DNA of 64,000 nucleotides from Mycolicibacterium sp. CBMA 234. GTDB lineage: Bacteria > Actinomycetota > Actinomycetes > Mycobacteriales > Mycobacteriaceae. The position numbers and the translations under genes are program-made. Location of the stretch: the NCBI RefSeq assembly GCF_009729415.1, contig NZ_MPKW01000005.1, positions 310,001 to 374,000 on the forward strand, given 5' to 3'. Under the pieces are notes generated by a model. The model did no database searches. It worked only from the letters and a program-made list of their open reading frames with translations, and was not told the DNA's origin. This document shows, piece after piece, positions 63,257-64,000 of the stretch (its first letter is position 1; each line of letters begins with the position of its first letter).

Positions 63257-63814
63257 ATGGGACTCGAAGAACGCTTACCTGGCGGCATCCTGCTGTCCAC
63301 GGTCGAGAAGGTTGCGGGGTATGTGCGCAAGGGTTCGTTGTGGCCGGCGACGTTCGGCCTGGCCTGCTGCGCCATCGAGATGATGGCGACCGCGGGGCCA
63401 CGTTTCGACATCGCCCGGTTCGGCATGGAGCGGTTCTCCGCGACACCGCGCCAGGCCGATCTGATGATCGTCGCGGGCCGCGTCAGCCAGAAGATGGCCC
63501 CCGTGTTGCGCCAGGTGTACGACCAGATGGCCGAGCCCAAATGGGTGTTGGCCATGGGCGTGTGCGCCTCGTCCGGCGGCATGTTCAACAACTACGCGGT
63601 GGTGCAAGGTGTCGACCACATCGTGCCCGTCGACATCTACCTACCGGGCTGTCCGCCCCGGCCCGAGATGCTGCTCAACGCAATCCTCAAGCTGCACGCC
63701 AAGATTCAGGAGATGCCGCTGGGCGTCAATCGGGCCGAGGCCATCGCTGCGGCCGAAGAAGCGGCGCTACAGGCACGTCCCACCATTGAGCTGAAGGGAC
63801 TGTTGCGGTCATGA
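63257..63814 (+). CDS. nuoB: NADH-quinone oxidoreductase subunit B
   Basis: 185 aa. Ligands of the N2 4Fe-4S cluster: C37 and C38 in [11 protein letters not shown]103 in [10 protein letters not shown]132 in [10 protein letters not shown]. It is the last Fe-S subunit before quinone. Overlaps nuoC (ATGA) at its end. Confidence 0.97.
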   Translation: MGLEERLPGGILLSTVEKVAGYVRKGSLWPATFGLACCAIEMMATAGPRFDIARFGMERFSATPRQADLMIVAGRVSQKMAPVLRQVYDQMAEPKWVLAMGVCASSGGMFNNYAVVQGVDHIVPVDIYLPGCPPRPEMLLNAILKLHAKIQEMPLGVNRAEAIAAAEEAALQARPTIELKGLLRS

Positions 63815-64000
63815 CGGACACTCCTGACGACGCCGGCACCGGACGCCCCGAGGTCATCGGGTCGCGGCACGGCATGTTCGGCGTGCGCGGCAGCGGCGAC
63901 ACGTCGGGCTATGGCCGGTTGGTCCAGGAGGTGGTGCTGCCCAGTAGTTCACCACGCCCGTACGGCGGCTACTTCGACGACGTGGTCGACACGTTGGCTG
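63811..64000 (+). CDS. nuoC: NADH-quinone oxidoreductase subunit C, N-terminal part
   Basis: The ATG overlaps the nuoB stop. The visible N-terminus ([11 protein letters not shown]..., then [32 protein letters not shown]) is that of mycobacterial NuoC, the 30-kDa subunit. The rest is outside the window. Confidence 0.9.
   Translation, partial: MTDTPDDAGTGRPEVIGSRHGMFGVRGSGDTSGYGRLVQEVVLPSSSPRPYGGYFDDVVDTLA

Overview
The window is a high-GC, densely coded chromosome segment from a non-tuberculous mycobacterium (Mycolicibacterium/Mycobacterium type). The assignment rests on several markers: an antigen 85 mycolyltransferase, a mycobactin-type N-acyltransferase with an IdeR iron box, a small hemophore-type exported protein, FprA, a fadE24-fadE23 pair downstream of hisN, and the mycobacterial order ssrA ... 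smpB-ftsX-ftsE-proline-rich protein-MscS-prfB-fprA. The tmRNA tag reads ADSNQRDYALAA, one residue away from the tag I remember for M. tuberculosis. Most genes are ordinary chromosomal genes; no insertion sequence, prophage or CRISPR array was seen. Family and Rv assignments come from reading the translations and from memory, without database searches.

Layout. 0-8 kb: 3' part of a GT4 glycosyltransferase, a secreted FN3 protein, a TetR regulator, a membrane GGDEF-EAL protein, and a FadE divergent from a TetR gene with a perfect operator between them. 8-20 kb: a cyclase-like receptor next to a MscS channel with a cNMP-binding-like domain (Rv2435c/Rv2434c type), a methyltransferase, a lipoprotein, a membrane GGDEF protein, a DUF5996 protein, a patatin-like lipase, a PQY-repeat protein, an epoxide-hydrolase-like enzyme and a nitrilase-family enzyme. 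20-30 kb: tRNA-Ala(GGC), MFS transporter, pgm, two CrcB/FluC fluoride channel genes plus DUF190, YceI, MbtK, hemophore-like protein, MDMPI-type protein and a DUF4185 protein.

30-36 kb is the most accessory-looking stretch. It has hydrolase and LLM oxidoreductase genes, then two almost identical NTF2/SnoaL-like genes in direct orientation, about 3.5 kb apart and close to the ssrA 3' end. They enclose an SDR, a membrane protein and a GH16 glucanase. 36-52 kb: ssrA, an MDMPI-type gene, AraC-VOC pair, EamA exporter, smpB/ftsX/ftsE/prfB block, fprA, hisN, fadE24-fadE23, a beta-lactamase-fold hydrolase and antigen 85.

52.7-62.2 kb is a mostly one-directional catabolic cluster with two TetR regulators. 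It encodes a flavin monooxygenase of acyl-CoA dehydrogenase fold, a homogentisate-dioxygenase-like ring-cleavage enzyme, an alpha/beta hydrolase, a CaiB CoA-transferase and an HMG-CoA-lyase-like enzyme. These are followed by an acyl-CoA dehydrogenase, an APH-type kinase and a DUF6285 protein with overlapping genes. That last trio looks like the kinase/dehydrogenase module known for 4-hydroxyacyl-CoA breakdown, so the cluster may degrade an aromatic compound through a 4-hydroxyacyl-CoA. The window closes with a response-regulator-like gene and the start of the nuo (complex I) operon, nuoA-nuoB-nuoC, cut by the right edge.
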